DNA from: an uncultured Oscillospiraceae bacterium
GTDB lineage: Bacteria > Bacillota > Clostridia > Oscillospirales > Oscillospiraceae
Assembly (NCBI GenBank): GCA_934546725.1
Contig: CAKTED010000127.1
Span: forward strand, 1 to 5,387
Length of the DNA: 5,387 nt
Reading direction: 5' to 3'
Shown here: positions 1-5,387 of the stretch, one piece after another
Layout of the letters: the number at the start of each line of letters is the position of its first letter
Position numbering within the stretch: the first letter of the stretch is position 1
The notes under the pieces: generated by a model
Seen by the model: the letters and a program-made list of their open reading frames with translations, nothing else
The model's database searches: none
What the model was told of the DNA's origin: nothing
Translations under genes and position numbers: made by a program

Positions 1-1057
1 TCACCGCGGGGCGCTGACCGGCAAGGAAGAGGTCGCTTTCAAGGAATATCTGCCCGTCAGTGATGGATATCACGTTCGTGGGGATATAGGCCGAAACGTC
101 GCCCGCCTGGGTCTCGATTATCGGCAGAGCGGTCATGCTGCCGCCGCCCCTCGCGTCGCTCAGCTTAGCCGCGCGCTCAAGGAGCCTCGAATGCAGGTAA
201 AACACGTCGCCGGGGTACGCCTCGCGTCCCGGCGAGCGGCCAAGCAGCAGGCTCAGCGCTCTGTACGCCACGGCGTGCTTAGAAAGATCGTCATAAACTA
301 TGAGCACATCTCTGCCGCTGTTCATGAAATACTCCGCCATGGCGCAGCCGGAATACGGGGCAATGTACTGAAGCGGCGCGGAATCGCTCGCCGTTGCGCA
401 AACGACGATGCTGTACTCCAGCGCGCCGTACCTCCGCAGCGTTTCAACAACGCGGGCAACGGAGCTCGCCTTCTGCCCCACGGCGACATAAACGCAGATA
501 ACGTCCTTCCCCTTCTGGTTCAGGATGGTGTCCACTGCCATGGCGGTCTTGCCGGTCTGGCGGTCGCCGATTATAAGCTCACGCTGGCCGCGCCCGATGG
601 GGAACATGGAGTCTATGGCAAGCATGCCCGTCTCCATCGGCTGGCAGACCGACTGCCGGTCCACGATTCCGGGTGCCTCGGCCTCTATCCAGTTATAGCC
701 GTCCGCCCTGATGTCGCCAAGGCCGTCTATCGGCGCGCCAAGAGGGTCCACTACCCTGCCGAGGAAGCCCTCGCCGACCGGTACTCCGGCCATTCTGCCC
801 GTTCTCACGGCGCGGCAGCCCTCCTCGATATCGCTGTCAGAGCCGAAGAGGATACACCCGACCTCGTCCCGGCGGATATCCTGCACCATGCCCTTAACAC
901 CGGTGTCAAAGAGGATTATCTCTCCGTAGGCCGCGTGCTCAAGGCCGCTTACGGCAGCAATACCGTCGCCCGCGGCCTTCACCCTGCCTGTTTCCTGTTT
1001 TTTTGCCTGAAGCTCAAATTCTGCGATGCCGGCTTTGAGCAGGCTTATTATGCTCAT
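1..1057 (-). other. atpA: Alpha-subunit domain of the fusion (partial)
   Basis: This segment is the nucleotide-binding, non-catalytic alpha subunit, 352 residues of about 500. Its first residues, [14 protein letters not shown], correspond to the short N-terminal helix that in other ATP synthases binds the delta N-terminal domain. From the aromatic residue to the GDGIA motif the spacing equals that of Bacillus subtilis AtpA as I recall it, while the helix before it is about five residues shorter. After that the sequence is a conventional, well conserved alpha with an intact P-loop, so nothing suggests loss of nucleotide binding. Confidence 0.95.
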
Positions 1058-1564
1058 ATCGCCGCGCTTATTCTTCACGGCGCTGTTTATGCTGTCCTCC
1101 AGCTGCTTCAGCCTGCCCTCGGCACTCCAGTCGAAAACCTCGTTTTCCACCTGGAGGCGAAAGCCGCTCACAAGGCTCTCGTCCCGTTCAAGGCTGAGCG
1201 CTATATCGTCGCTGCCGCAGCGCTTTGCGATGAAGGAATGTATTCCCTCCAGCTGCTCGCAGCTCGGTGCCGTCACATAGGTGAGGCACGCCTCGATGTG
1301 CCGCGCCGTCCGCTTCTCCCGGTTCAGGCATTCCGCCAAAATATCGCCCAGCTCTCCGCCGCTTCCCTCTTCGCAGAGGCGCAGCACGAATCCGCGCAGG
1401 CTCTCCGGAAAAAGCCTGGCCGCGGCCGCGCACCTTTCAGGCGAAGCAAGGCTCTCGAGAACTCCCGGCACCTGCCGCGTCAGCTCAAGGCCTCCGGCGA
1501 GCGTATCATGCGGCAGTCTGAGCGCCTGAAGCTGCCGGACATATCCGGCCACCTTATCAGTCAT
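1..1564 (-). CDS. atpHA: ATP synthase delta-alpha fusion protein (partial, 3' end outside window)
   Basis: One uninterrupted frame of 521 codons encodes the stator delta subunit and then the catalytic-hexamer alpha subunit of F1 ATP synthase. Residues 1-169 are delta-like; residue 170 is the methionine where an ordinary alpha starts. The alpha part has GDGIA (199-203), the PIGRGQRE stretch (322-329), P-loop GDRQTGKT (333-340), Walker B region [10 protein letters not shown] (420-429) and the [17 protein letters not shown] stretch (445-461). The arginine-finger region (near SRVGGSAQ in relatives) would fall just beyond the window edge. The start ATG at 1564 overlaps the atpF stop by 8 bases and follows GGGAGAGAA, so coupling to atpF is likely. 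Delta is normally about 175-180 residues and alpha about 500, so the complete product should be near 670. No stop or ribosome site separates the two parts. The alpha assignment is certain, the delta assignment strong, and the fusion is read directly from the sequence. A single-base sequencing error near the junction is the main alternative. Confidence 0.93.
   Translation of the reverse strand, partial: MTDKVAGYVRQLQALRLPHDTLAGGLELTRQVPGVLESLASPERCAAAARLFPESLRGFVLRLCEEGSGGELGDILAECLNREKRTARHIEACLTYVTAPSCEQLEGIHSFIAKRCGSDDIALSLERDESLVSGFRLQVENEVFDWSAEGRLKQLEDSINSAVKNKRGDMSIISLLKAGIAEFELQAKKQETGRVKAAGDGIAAVSGLEHAAYGEIILFDTGVKGMVQDIRRDEVGCILFGSDSDIEEGCRAVRTGRMAGVPVGEGFLGRVVDPLGAPIDGLGDIRADGYNWIEAEAPGIVDRQSVCQPMETGMLAIDSMFPIGRGQRELIIGDRQTGKTAMAVDTILNQKGKDVICVYVAVGQKASSVARVVETLRRYGALEYSIVVCATASDSAPLQYIAPYSGCAMAEYFMNSGRDVLIVYDDLSKHAVAYRALSLLLGRSPGREAYPGDVFYLHSRLLERAAKLSDARGGGSMTALPIIETQAGDVSAYIPTNVISITDGQIFLESDLFLAGQRPAV
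1058..1564 (-). other. atpH: Delta-subunit (OSCP-like) domain of the fusion
   Basis: These 169 residues form the stator subunit that links the top of the alpha3beta3 hexamer to the b subunits. The N-terminal part (about 1-88) is helical in character but divergent: it lacks the usual Tyr-Ala-x-Ala-Leu-Phe opening. The C-terminal part is clearer: residues 128-158 (from [19 protein letters not shown] to RLKQLEDSI) match the family pattern in which a Gly-Phe strand is followed by a hairpin and a final Arg-Leu-x-x-Leu helix. The domain carries six cysteines (45, 64, 79, 93, 102, 116). Its position after atpF and before alpha is where atpH always lies in bacterial operons, which supports the call despite the weak N-terminus. 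Confidence 0.85.
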
Positions 1565-2039
1565 TCTTCTCTCCCGCCTTTGTCAGGAATTCGTCGTATA
1601 TTCCGCCGTCCGTGCCGCTCTGAGACATGGCTATCTTCGCGGCCGCGTTCACGACCATCTGTGCCACCTCTGTCTGCGCCTGCTCCATGAGCTCGTCGCG
1701 GCTGCGCTCACCCTCGGCCTTTGCGGATTTTATGATACCCTCGGCCTTCGTCTGAGCGTCGCTCACTATTTTTTCGTACTCTCCCTCGGCCTTTTCCCTG
1801 GCCTCCTGAAGAATGTTCTTTCTCTCATCATCAATGCCGTCAAGCTGAGCCTTATGCTCCGCCTCAAGCTCCGCGGCGGCCTTTCTGGCCTGCTCGGCGT
1901 CGCTCAGCGACTGATCCACCAGCTTCTGCCTTTCGTCAAGTATCTTATGTACAGGCTTGAAGAGGAAAATTCGCATGGCAACGGCAAGCACGATCAGGTT
2001 TATGATTGTGAAGAGAAGGTTTATATCCATTCTGAGCAT
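1557..2039 (-). CDS. atpF: ATP synthase subunit b
   Basis: This is the peripheral-stalk subunit that connects subunit a in the membrane to delta on the F1 head; normally two copies form a parallel coiled coil. From the chosen start the protein is 160 residues, the family's usual size. Residues about 7-27 are one hydrophobic membrane segment, followed by the characteristic FLFKPV (25-30) and then a long Ala/Glu/Lys-rich helix with no breaks to about residue 135. The ATG at 2039 is preferred because AGGCGG lies 6 bases upstream. A GTG at 2060 would add seven basic residues but lacks a ribosome site, and an ATG at 2030 is also possible. Only one b-type gene is present here, so a homodimer is expected. 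The stop overlaps the next start by 8 bases. Confidence 0.95.
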   Translation of the reverse strand: MLRMDINLLFTIINLIVLAVAMRIFLFKPVHKILDERQKLVDQSLSDAEQARKAAAELEAEHKAQLDGIDDERKNILQEAREKAEGEYEKIVSDAQTKAEGIIKSAKAEGERSRDELMEQAQTEVAQMVVNAAAKIAMSQSGTDGGIYDEFLTKAGEKND

Positions 2040-2067
2040 TGTTTTCCGCCTGCCTTTCACAAAGAGC

Positions 2068-2289
2068 TCACGCGAGCGTAAGGATCATTACCAGCGCTAT
2101 GACAAAGCCGTAAACAGCCGTGGCCTCCGCGAGCGCGCCGCCCAGGATGAGCAGCGTCATGATCTTGCTGCTGGCCTCCGGCTGCCTTGCAACGGCCTCG
2201 GCCGCGCCCTTTGTTGCTATGCCTATACCAAGTCCGGCTCCCACGCCGGTGAAAACGGCTATTGCCGCGCCTATTGCCAGAAGAGACAT
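2068..2289 (-). CDS. atpE: ATP synthase subunit c (rotor ring)
   Basis: This is the proteolipid that forms the membrane rotor ring and carries the coupling ion. The protein has 73 residues and two hydrophobic helices. Helix 1 has the alternating glycines GVGAGLGIG (15-23), the polar loop is ARQPE (34-38), and helix 2 has the ion-binding carboxylate Glu55 in the context AEATAVYG (54-61). Compared with the sodium-binding c subunit of Ilyobacter tartaricus, Glu, Thr57 and Tyr60 are kept, but the helix-1 Gln is Ile22 and the Ser after Glu is Ala56. Proton coupling is therefore more likely, as an inference. The ATG at 2289 follows AAGGAGTG at good spacing. There are 32 bases between atpB and this gene and 28 before atpF. 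Confidence 0.97.
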   Translation of the reverse strand: MSLLAIGAAIAVFTGVGAGLGIGIATKGAAEAVARQPEASSKIMTLLILGGALAEATAVYGFVIALVMILTLA

Positions 2290-2321
2290 TTTTCAAGCAC
2301 TCCTTATTTTATCCGAATTTT

Positions 2322-2999
2322 TTACTCAATTGCTTCCTTAATATACATACTTGTGAGGAACACAAATACATACGCCTGAAGAATACCGTCAAAGAAATCA
2401 AAATACAGGCTCAGTACCGATGGCACTATCGCCGGGACAACGAACTTGATGAGCTCCATGATGATAAAGGCTCCGAGAACATTGCCGAAAAGACGCATGC
2501 ACAGGCTCAGCGGCCGCGTAACAAGGTCAAGGATATTGAACGGCGTGACGATGGCAAGCGGCTTTGTAAAGCCCTTCAGCCAACCGCCGACCTTTTTTTC
2601 GCGGATAGCCGCGACCTGGACGAGTATTATGCTCATCACCGCCAGGGCAATGGTCACGTTCAGATCCTTCGTCGGCGGCTTGAAGCCGAATATTCCGATT
2701 ATGTTTGAAAGGCCGATATAGAGCAGGACCGTGATAAGGTAGCCCACATAGGGTCTGCCCTTCTCCCCGATCATTCCGCCGACGATGCTTTCAAGCTTGA
2801 GGACAATGAACTCTATCGCCGCCTGCCGTTTTGATATGTTGCTCACCCGAAGCCCCCGCGTCATGATAATGGAGAGAACGATGAGTATTGCCATAACTAT
2901 CCATGTTACGACAACGCCCTCGTCAACGCCGATGCCGCCAACGGTGAACACGGTGTTAACGTTCATCTGCTCCACTATCTCAGAGGCAAGCTTACTCAT
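2322..2999 (-). CDS. atpB: ATP synthase subunit a
   Basis: This is the membrane stator subunit that forms the two ion half-channels against the c ring. The protein is 225 residues with five or six hydrophobic helices, within the range of bacterial a subunits. The essential arginine is Arg169 in PLSLCMRLFGN (163-173), and the last helix has Gln208 in the ILQAYVFVFLT stretch (206-216), matching the Arg and Gln pair known from E. coli. The conserved FKPPTKDLN loop is at 106-114. The ATG at 2999 is chosen because GGGAGGTG precedes it by 9 bases; the frame stays open to 3092, but that extension is Arg/Ser-rich, lies in the leader beyond the likely transcription start and is not expected in the protein. 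No atpI gene precedes it, so this is the first gene of the operon. Confidence 0.96.
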   Translation of the reverse strand: MSKLASEIVEQMNVNTVFTVGGIGVDEGVVVTWIVMAILIVLSIIMTRGLRVSNISKRQAAIEFIVLKLESIVGGMIGEKGRPYVGYLITVLLYIGLSNIIGIFGFKPPTKDLNVTIALAVMSIILVQVAAIREKKVGGWLKGFTKPLAIVTPFNILDLVTRPLSLCMRLFGNVLGAFIIMELIKFVVPAIVPSVLSLYFDFFDGILQAYVFVFLTSMYIKEAIE

Positions 3000-3008
3000 A
3001 TTTTCTGG

Positions 3009-3016
3009 CACCTCCC
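3009..3016 (-). promoter_or_regulatory. Ribosome binding site deciding the atpB start
   Basis: GGGAGGTG on the minus strand lies 9 bases before the ATG at 2999. It selects that codon over the upstream in-frame start at 3092, which has no such sequence and would precede the likely transcription start. Confidence 0.8.
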
Positions 3017-3028
3017 TGTCTTTCTTTC

Positions 3029-3048
3029 GCGGCGGAGCTGACCGCCGC
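3029..3048 (-). other. GC-only hairpin in the atp operon leader
   Basis: GCGGCGG and CCGCCGC form a perfect 7-bp stem around a 6-base loop in the untranslated leader, about 30 bases after the predicted transcription start and 12 bases before the atpB ribosome site. No T-run follows, so it is not a terminator. It may stabilise the messenger or influence atpB translation; the role is inference. Confidence 0.5.
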
Positions 3049-3082
3049 ATTGATAAACGCATACTTTTATTTTGGCGTTGAT

Positions 3083-3111
3083 ATTGTAGCACAAAACGCG
3101 TCTTTTGTCCC
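3083..3111 (-). promoter_or_regulatory. Likely promoter of the ATP synthase operon
   Basis: On the minus strand GGGACA (3111-3106) and TACAAT (3088-3083) are separated by 17 bases. TACAAT differs from the sigma-A -10 consensus by one base and is preceded by TGC, an extended -10 element; the -35 matches four of six positions. Transcription would start near 3076, giving a leader of about 77 bases. It lies between the transporter terminator and atpB, as expected. Confidence 0.65.
3091..3108. promoter_or_regulatory. Inverted repeat overlapping the atp promoter, possible operator
   Basis: Minus-strand ACAAAAGACGCGTTTTGT has perfect 6-base arms (ACAAAA/TTTTGT) around a 6-base centre. It fills the spacer and touches the -35 element, the place where a repressor would act. 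No regulator is identified, and a chance AT-rich symmetry is possible. Confidence 0.35.
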
Positions 3112-3186
3112 GCTTAAGACGCAATTATCTTTCACAAATATGCGCTCTTTGCGTCAGATTTTTTTGTGCCGCCTGCCGCAATATGG

Positions 3187-3221
3187 AAAAACGGACTGCT
3201 CTGTTTTCAAGCAGTCCGTTT
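3187..3221 (-). terminator. Rho-independent terminator of the amino-acid transporter operon
   Basis: A perfect 12-bp stem (3189-3200 with 3210-3221) encloses a 9-base loop. On the minus strand the descending arm ends in five T residues. It begins 10 bases after the ATPase stop codon and separates that operon from the ATP synthase promoter. Confidence 0.9.
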
Positions 3222-3230
3222 CTATCATCT

Positions 3231-3983
3231 TTACAGTATTTTCGCCAGGAAGTCCTTCAGGCGGGGATCCTGCGGGTGGTCAAAAAGCTCCGCCGGAGTA
3301 TTCTGCTCCTTTATGGTTCCCGAGTCCATGAAAACAACTCTCGACGCCACCTCGCGGGCAAAGCCCATCTCGTGGGTAACAACGACCATCGTCATCCCCT
3401 CGCGCGCAAGGTCGCGCATGAGGTCCAGCACCTCTCCTACCATTTCCGGATCGAGCGCTGAGGTCGGCTCGTCAAAAAGCATTACCTCGGGGTTCATTGC
3501 CAGTGCGCGAACGATGGCTATCCTCTGCTTCTGCCCTCCGGAGAGCATTGCGGGGTACTCATTTGCCTTATCCGGCAGGCCGATGCGCTCGAGCAGCTTC
3601 ATGGCCGTCGCCTGCGCCTCGGCCTTACTCTGCAGCTTCAGGTGAACAGGCGCCATCATGATGTTCTGGATCACCGTCTTATGCGGAAAAAGGTTGAAGT
3701 GCTGAAAAACCATACCCATGCGGCGGCGGTGAAGATTAATGTTCACCTTTTTGTCCGCCAGATTAACTCCGTCAAAGAATATGCTGCCGGAGGTCGGCGC
3801 TTCGAGCAGATTGAGGCTGCGCAGAAGCGTGGACTTTCCCGAGCCGGAGGGGCCGATGATGGAAACGACCTCGCCGCGCGCGATATCGATATTGCAATCG
3901 TTCAGCGCAACGACTGCGCCGCCGTTATACTTTTTTGTAAGGTGCCGCACGCTTATGAGCGCTTCATCTCTGCTTGTCGCCAC
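3231..3983 (-). CDS. glnQ: Polar amino-acid ABC transporter ATP-binding protein
   Basis: This cytoplasmic ATPase drives an importer of the polar amino-acid family (GlnQ/HisP type). The protein has 250 residues, the family's normal length, with all nucleotide-site motifs: Walker [10 protein letters not shown] (44-52), Q-loop Gln94, signature LSGGQKQR (147-154), Walker B VMLFDE (167-172), SALD (175-178) and switch His204. The start is GTG at 3983, because AAGGAGA lies 7 bases before it and the only nearby ATG (3990) is in the permease frame. The gene overlaps the permease gene by 20 bases, which implies translational coupling, and is the last gene before the terminator. The amino acid transported cannot be read from the ATPase; the symbol denotes the family rather than proven glutamine specificity. 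Confidence 0.95.
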   Translation of the reverse strand: MATSRDEALISVRHLTKKYNGGAVVALNDCNIDIARGEVVSIIGPSGSGKSTLLRSLNLLEAPTSGSIFFDGVNLADKKVNINLHRRRMGMVFQHFNLFPHKTVIQNIMMAPVHLKLQSKAEAQATAMKLLERIGLPDKANEYPAMLSGGQKQRIAIVRALAMNPEVMLFDEPTSALDPEMVGEVLDLMRDLAREGMTMVVVTHEMGFAREVASRVVFMDSGTIKEQNTPAELFDHPQDPRLKDFLAKIL

Positions 3984-4698
3984 GGCGCATTCTCCTTTCT
4001 ATCGCTTCTATTGCCTTGCTGGCGGGGAAGTTGATGCCAAAGTAGATAATTGCCGCCACAACGTATGGCGCAAGCGTTATGTACGTCGTTCCGGCAACGG
4101 TCTTTGCGCCCCACATGAGCTCCTGCATGCCGAGCGTCATGCAGATGGAGGACTCCTTTACCATGGTTATTATCTCGTTTGCAAGCGCGGGGAGGATGTT
4201 CTTTATCGCCTGCGGCAGAACAACGAGCCGCATGGACATTGACCCGGTAAGGCCAAGGCTGCGCGCGGCCTCCGTCTGCCCCACGTCAACGGCAAGGATA
4301 CCCGCGCGGAAGATCTCGGCAACATAGGCCGCGCTGTTGAGCGCCAGTGCTACAACGCCGGGAATGAAGCGCGCGATATCGATAAAGCCGAGTATTGTGT
4401 GCGACGGTATTTTTATAACGCCGAAGAGCCCGAAATATATCAGAAAAAGCTGGACCAGCAGCGGCGTTGAGCGAAAGATCGCTATGTACGCGCCGGATAC
4501 CGCCCTTACGATACGGCTTTTGCTCAGGCGCATCAGCGCCAGCAGCAGCGCGGGTATGACCGCCAGCGCAACGGCAATGACGGACAGCAGCAGCGTGTAT
4601 TCCACGCCCTGGATAAAGAAAGACCCGTACTTGGGCAGGAACGAAAAATTAAAGAAATTCGCCGGCGACATATTTTTAAACAGGCTGCTCCAGCTCAT
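3964..4698 (-). CDS. Polar amino-acid ABC transporter permease
   Basis: This is the membrane subunit of the same importer, of the HisM/GlnP type. The protein has 244 residues with about five hydrophobic helices. Family marks include the [10 protein letters not shown] stretch (76-85), [14 protein letters not shown] (121-134), and the EAA loop that contacts the ATPase, [12 protein letters not shown] (143-154) followed by [14 protein letters not shown] (162-175). The extended N-terminus (about 1-28) is amphipathic. The ATG at 4698 follows AAAGGA at good spacing. Only one permease gene is seen, so the transporter probably uses a permease homodimer unless a second gene lies elsewhere. Its 3' end overlaps the ATPase start. 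Confidence 0.94.
   Translation of the reverse strand: MSWSSLFKNMSPANFFNFSFLPKYGSFFIQGVEYTLLLSVIAVALAVIPALLLALMRLSKSRIVRAVSGAYIAIFRSTPLLVQLFLIYFGLFGVIKIPSHTILGFIDIARFIPGVVALALNSAAYVAEIFRAGILAVDVGQTEAARSLGLTGSMSMRLVVLPQAIKNILPALANEIITMVKESSICMTLGMQELMWGAKTVAGTTYITLAPYVVAAIIYFGINFPASKAIEAIERRMRRGDKQR
3991..3997 (-). promoter_or_regulatory. Ribosome binding site fixing the GTG start of the ATPase
   Basis: AAGGAGA on the minus strand lies inside the permease coding region, 7 bases before GTG 3983. It supports the non-ATG start and coupled translation. Confidence 0.75.
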
Positions 4699-4740
4699 AG
4701 TTCAATTCCTTTCTGTTGCGTAATGTACCATCTCAGAAAA

Positions 4741-4786
4741 GCGCAACCGTGCAAGACCGTAAAAGCGGTCCTGCACGGTGCTTTTT
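4741..4786. terminator. Hairpin between binding-protein and permease genes (attenuator-like)
   Basis: Bases 4746-4759 pair with 4766-4779: 13 pairs with one A-C mismatch and a 6-base loop. On the minus strand, the direction of transcription here, the stem is followed after four bases by a short run of four T; on the plus strand it is followed by five T. It could end part of the transcription so that the binding protein is made in excess over the permease, or protect the upstream messenger's 3' end. Which of these applies is inference. Confidence 0.6.
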
Positions 4787-4800
4787 CAGTTTTTGATGGT

Positions 4801-5387
4801 TCAGCCCTCGACGCTCTGATCGGCCAGGGTGTTCGCCTGCTCGATCCAGCCCTCCATGGTACCGTCGCCCGTAGCGGCGGCGATGGTGGCGTTGATGCTC
4901 TCAAGCAGTCCGGAGGGGTCGCCCTTCTGAACGGCTACGCAGTAGGGATAAGCGTCGCCGAGAGAAACGTCGGAAACAACGAGGTCGGAGTTGGATGCGG
5001 CATACTGCATCGCAACGGCGCCGTCAAGTACGATGGCGTCGCACTTGTCATAAACAAGCTCGTTCACGAGGTCCGTAACGGTGGTGAGCGCAACAAGGTT
5101 TGCGCCGGTCATCTGCTCGTTAACGATGTCGGCCTTGGTGGTGCCGGTCTGAGCTCCGACGGATTTGCCGGAGAAATCCTCAAGGCTGGTGTAATTCGCG
5201 GCATTCTCGGCCTTCACAAGGATCATCGGGGGATAGTCGGTGTAATAGGGATCGGAGAAATCGGCCGCGACGCGGCGCTCCTCGGTGTCCTCAACGGCTG
5301 CGATAACGATATCGGCGTCGCCCTTCTGAAGCGCGGCCATGAGGCTGTCGAAGCTCATGTTCAGGACCTGAAGCTCCTTGCCCATAT
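4801..5387 (-). CDS. Amino-acid ABC transporter substrate-binding protein (partial, N-terminus outside window)
   Basis: This is the C-terminal 195 or so residues of an extracytoplasmic solute-binding protein of family 3 (polar amino acids); the signal peptide and first lobe segment lie beyond the right edge. Family marks are the FDSLMAALQKGDADIVIAA stretch, TEERR, DFSDPYY, the LEDFSGKSVGAQTGTT segment that enters the second lobe, the DAIVLDGAVA strand and the closing helix with GWIEQ. The frame is open at the edge, and the methionine at 5385 sits mid-domain, so it is not the start. Gene order binding protein, permease, ATPase is standard. In a Gram-positive cell it would be a lipoprotein, but the lipobox is not visible here. 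The specific ligand cannot be told. Confidence 0.92.
   Translation of the reverse strand, partial: MGKELQVLNMSFDSLMAALQKGDADIVIAAVEDTEERRVAADFSDPYYTDYPPMILVKAENAANYTSLEDFSGKSVGAQTGTTKADIVNEQMTGANLVALTTVTDLVNELVYDKCDAIVLDGAVAMQYAASNSDLVVSDVSLGDAYPYCVAVQKGDPSGLLESINATIAAATGDGTMEGWIEQANTLADQSVEG

Noticed and set aside
1188..1433. An 81-codon minus-strand frame inside the delta region
   Set aside because: It is an out-of-frame shadow of the delta domain with Arg/Gly-rich low-complexity translation and no ribosome site.
191..1690. A 499-codon open frame on the plus strand, the longest closed frame in the window
   Set aside because: It lies antisense to the conserved delta-alpha and atpF coding regions, its translation shows no recognisable family, and long antisense frames are common in GC-rich genes.
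3000..3092. N-terminal extension of atpB by 31 residues
   Set aside because: The extension overlaps the predicted promoter and leader, lacks a ribosome site, and the downstream ATG has a strong one.
3121..3138. A Rex-like half site (TTGTGAA on the minus strand) upstream of the atp promoter
   Set aside because: Only one half matches; the other arm does not resemble TTCACAA, so a redox-repressor site cannot be supported.
1..5387. CRISPR arrays, tRNA or rRNA genes, insertion sequences, attachment sites
   Set aside because: No repeat-spacer pattern, cloverleaf, transposase or flanking repeats were seen; almost all the sequence is conserved housekeeping and transporter coding DNA.

Overview
The window carries two gene clusters, both on the minus strand, so it reads from right to left. 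The right part (about 3231-5387) is a polar amino-acid ABC importer: the end of a solute-binding protein, a membrane permease and an ATPase, closed by a clear rho-independent terminator. The left part (about 1-3111) is the front of an F1Fo ATP synthase operon in the order atpB (a), atpE (c), atpF (b), then delta and alpha. The operon has its own likely promoter in the 231-base gap at 3000-3230. The rest of alpha, and presumably gamma, beta and epsilon, lie beyond the left edge. The familiar bacterial gene order, the strong AGGAGG-type ribosome sites, the GC-rich third positions and the style of the protein sequences suggest an anaerobic Bacillota (Clostridia) of moderately high GC. That is an impression, not a placement.

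The main observation is that delta and alpha are not separate genes. From the ATG at 1564 (overlapping the end of atpF) one minus-strand frame stays open to the window edge, 521 codons. It encodes a near full-length delta subunit (residues 1-169) followed, with no stop codon, by an alpha subunit that begins at its usual N-terminal methionine (residue 170, base 1057). I translated it line by line: the two ATGs are exactly 507 bases (169 codons) apart, and both halves show family-typical sequence. The alpha part keeps its P-loop. No good ribosome site precedes the internal ATG. This is a delta-alpha fusion, which raises an assembly question because F1 normally holds three alpha and one delta.

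The remaining ATP synthase genes look intact: subunit a with its essential arginine, a 73-residue c subunit with a carboxylate in helix 2, and a single b subunit with one membrane anchor and a long charged coiled coil. The c subunit keeps the Glu, Thr and Tyr of sodium-type rings but lacks the Gln and Ser, so protons are the more likely coupling ion.

In the transporter cluster the binding-protein gene is separated from the permease gene by a strong imperfect hairpin. The permease and ATPase genes overlap by 20 bases and are probably translationally coupled.
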